Assembly (NCBI GenBank): GCA_003454335.1
Contig: DMKK01000222.1
Coordinates: 3,101 to 10,009, forward strand
Source of the DNA: Gammaproteobacteria bacterium
GTDB lineage: Bacteria; Pseudomonadota; Gammaproteobacteria; UBA9214
Length of the DNA: 6,909 bases
Direction: 5' to 3'
Shown here: piece after piece, positions 6,078-6,909 of the stretch
Layout of the letters: every line of letters starts with the position of its first letter
Position numbering within the stretch: the first letter of the stretch is position 1
Translations under genes and position numbers: made by a program
The notes under the pieces: generated by a model
Database searches by the model: none
Told to the model about the DNA's origin: nothing
The model's input: only the letters and a program-made list of their open reading frames with translations

Positions 6078-6395
6078 TCAACAACGTCCTTTTTTTGCTT
6101 GGCCGGGAGGACAGAAGTGGGAACCAGGATTCCCGGATCGGGGCTGGCTGCGTTCATACTTCGTTTTCCTATAACTGTTGGTATGTCGTGAGTCATCGTC
6201 TGTGTTAACCGCAGCACCGATCGCTCCACCTAGGCCCCCACCGACAATCGCACCGTCACGCCCGCCAATCTCATTGCCAATTGCTGCGCCGGCCGCACCG
6301 CCAATTCCACCACCAATTGCCGCATCCAGTGTGGAACCGGCGTTTGCTTGAGCAACCGTCAGTGTAAATGCCAAAAGTAGGTAACGTATATTCAT
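6078..6395 (-). CDS. Exported glycine-zipper protein with C-terminal CPPGQAKKGRC tail
   Basis: The 105-residue product has a signal peptide (MNIRYLLLAFTLTVAQANA, probable cleavage after Ala19 at an AxA site). A glycine-zipper region (about 25-63) follows, with GxxxG repeats (GGGIGGAAGAAIGNEIGG and IVGGGLGGAIGAAV) that can form two packed helices. Next is a polar Asp/Ser/Arg/Lys linker (64-92), and the protein ends in HFCPPGQAKKGRC with Cys95 and Cys105. Glycine-zipper proteins of this size are envelope proteins of largely unknown function. The start at 6393-6395 has GGAG 9 bases upstream and begins directly with the signal peptide. The open frame extends 18 codons further to 6449 but would disrupt the signal. 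A CRP-like site and a -10 hexamer lie upstream. The 35-residue lipoprotein gene is downstream. Confidence 0.88.
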   Translation of the reverse strand: MNIRYLLLAFTLTVAQANAGSTLDAAIGGGIGGAAGAAIGNEIGGRDGAIVGGGLGGAIGAAVNTDDDSRHTNSYRKTKYERSQPRSGNPGSHFCPPGQAKKGRC

Positions 6396-6432
6396 GGATA
6401 CATGCTCCGTCAAAAGTGGGTGAGTATCTCTG

Positions 6433-6438
6433 ATTATC
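6433..6438 (-). promoter_or_regulatory. Candidate -10 element for the glycine-zipper gene
   Basis: The minus strand reads GATAAT (5 of 6 to TATAAT), placing the transcript start near 6426 and giving a leader of about 31 bases that includes the GGAG ribosome binding site. No good -35 hexamer is found at 16-18 bases, as expected for an activator-dependent promoter. Confidence 0.4.
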
Positions 6439-6458
6439 GATACTGTCATTAGATGTTA

Positions 6459-6474
6459 TGTGACCATGGTCTCA
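6459..6474. promoter_or_regulatory. CRP/Vfr-like binding site upstream of the glycine-zipper gene
   Basis: The sequence TGTGA-CCATGG-TCTCA matches the enterobacterial CRP consensus TGTGA-N6-TCACA at 9 of 10 core bases. It is a 16-bp palindrome with one mismatched pair. Its centre (6466.5) is about 40.5 bases upstream of the start predicted from the GATAAT hexamer, close to the -41.5 spacing of class II CRP-activated promoters. That this organism has a CRP-family protein with this specificity is assumed. Confidence 0.42.
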
Positions 6475-6559
6475 ATCTTTGACATATATGTGAAAATTTG
6501 TGACGAATGGCCACACCCTGCGTGTTTCCGTTCACGGATATCTTGTGGTTGGCCGCCGA

Positions 6560-6568
6560 TGATATAAC
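6560..6568 (+). promoter_or_regulatory. Extended -10 promoter of the 51-residue membrane protein gene
   Basis: TG-A-TATAAC gives the extended -10 TG plus a hexamer matching TATAAT at 5 of 6. It predicts a transcript start near 6575 and a 5' leader of about 25 bases containing the ribosome binding site. The nearest -35-like hexamer, TTGTGG (6543-6548), is only 14 bases away, so the extended -10 would do most of the work. CGATG/CATCG arms (6557-6561, 6569-6573) flank the hexamer. Confidence 0.5.
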
Positions 6569-6600
6569 CATCGAAACAGCAGATGGTAACGGAGACAGAC

Positions 6601-6756
6601 ATGCACAAGTTGATTATTGGACTGATGGTGATTTTCTTCCTGGGTGACCCCGGTTTGCAGACACTGGCATGGCTTGGCGATATGAAGATTTATATGGTTG
6701 CCGCCGCAATCGCGCTGGTTTCCATACCCTATGTGACCTCTCAGCTCGACGGGTGA
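6601..6756 (+). CDS. Small (51-residue) hydrophobic membrane protein
   Basis: The frame runs ATG (6601) to TGA (6754-6756). The product begins MHKLIIGLMVIFFLGDPG and ends SIPYVTSQLDG. There are two hydrophobic segments: residues about 4-15 (LIIGLMVIFFLG) and about 30-46 (IYMVAAAIALVSIPYVT). They are joined by a short polar loop containing DPGLQTLAWLGDMK, so a two-helix hairpin in the inner membrane is likely. GGAG (6591-6594) lies 6 bases before the ATG. An extended -10 promoter lies upstream, and a very good intrinsic terminator follows 45 bases after the stop, so this is a self-contained single-gene unit. I do not recognise a named family, and the sequence gives no function. Confidence 0.78.
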   Translation: MHKLIIGLMVIFFLGDPGLQTLAWLGDMKIYMVAAAIALVSIPYVTSQLDG

Positions 6757-6800
6757 TCCCGGCACGGCGGCAACCCGACACTGCCCGTGCAAACACCCTG

Positions 6801-6826
6801 CGGCGGCCTTCGGGTCGCCGTTTTTT
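6801..6826 (+). terminator. Rho-independent terminator of the 51-residue protein gene
   Basis: CGGCGGCC-TTCG-GGTCGCCG forms an 8-bp GC-rich stem with one G-T wobble, closed by a C(UUCG)G tetraloop of the exceptionally stable type. Six T residues (6821-6826) follow directly. It lies 44 bases past the TGA at 6756. Confidence 0.93.
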
Positions 6827-6909
6827 GCTTGGCACTGTAGATCCGGAGTTGACCGAAATCGAAGGTTTAAAGTACACCCTCTCCCGGCATAGCCAGATCG
6901 CTGACAGTT
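6827..6909. other. Right-edge non-coding stretch
   Basis: These 83 bases follow the terminator and show no supported gene. TTGACC (6849-6854) resembles a -35 hexamer, and TACACC 18 bases later is a poor -10 (3 of 6). They may be the promoter region of a gene beyond the edge, but this is weak. Confidence 0.3.

Noticed and set aside
6479..6484. Perfect -35 hexamer TTGACA on the plus strand
   Set aside because: No -10-like hexamer occurs 16-18 bases downstream, and the better-placed extended -10 at 6560 explains the plus-strand gene.
6482..6491. Ten-base perfect palindrome ACATATATGT
   Set aside because: AT-rich palindromes of this length are common by chance, and it has no clear position relative to either promoter.
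6532..6877. Two minus-strand frames (6532-6792 and 6614-6877) in the right-hand region
   Set aside because: They run antisense through the 51-residue gene and its terminator and have no signal, domain or ribosome binding site.

Overview
The window looks like chromosomal DNA of a Gram-negative, probably gammaproteobacterial, organism. The basis is an inner-membrane RND efflux pump with its lipoprotein adaptor, a membrane-anchored SPOR-type protein, several lipoproteins with clear lipoboxes, and a glycine-zipper envelope protein. I cannot name a genus from the sequence. No transposase, integrase, CRISPR array, tRNA or rRNA was seen.

Layout: Positions 1-3273 (minus strand) hold a two-gene efflux operon. 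It has a periplasmic adaptor lipoprotein (2077-3273, GTG start with a good ribosome binding site) and, 10 bases downstream, an HAE1-type RND permease that runs off the left edge (688 residues visible). Positions 3274-3741 are a long non-coding stretch with an AT-rich inverted repeat near the efflux operon and an 8-bp inverted repeat just before the next gene. Positions 3742-4512 (plus) encode a single-pass membrane protein with a SPOR-like domain. It converges on a CAP/SCP-domain lipoprotein gene (4622-5311, minus), and a 13-bp imperfect inverted repeat lies between the two. Positions 5312-5858 have no supported gene but contain several hairpins.

The right third carries small genes. A 35-residue lipoprotein (5859-5966, minus) lies downstream of a 105-residue exported glycine-zipper protein (6078-6395, minus), and a strong stem-loop sits between them. 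Diverging from these is a 51-residue membrane protein (6601-6756, plus) with its own extended -10 promoter, ribosome binding site and UUCG-loop terminator. A CRP-like site in the divergent region sits about 40.5 bases upstream of the predicted glycine-zipper start of transcription.

Almost every product is envelope-targeted. The efflux genes plainly work together. The glycine-zipper and mini-lipoprotein genes may be cotranscribed. The other genes look like independent units, and I see no defence or mobile system. The least-described items are the two very small proteins and the RNA structures around them.
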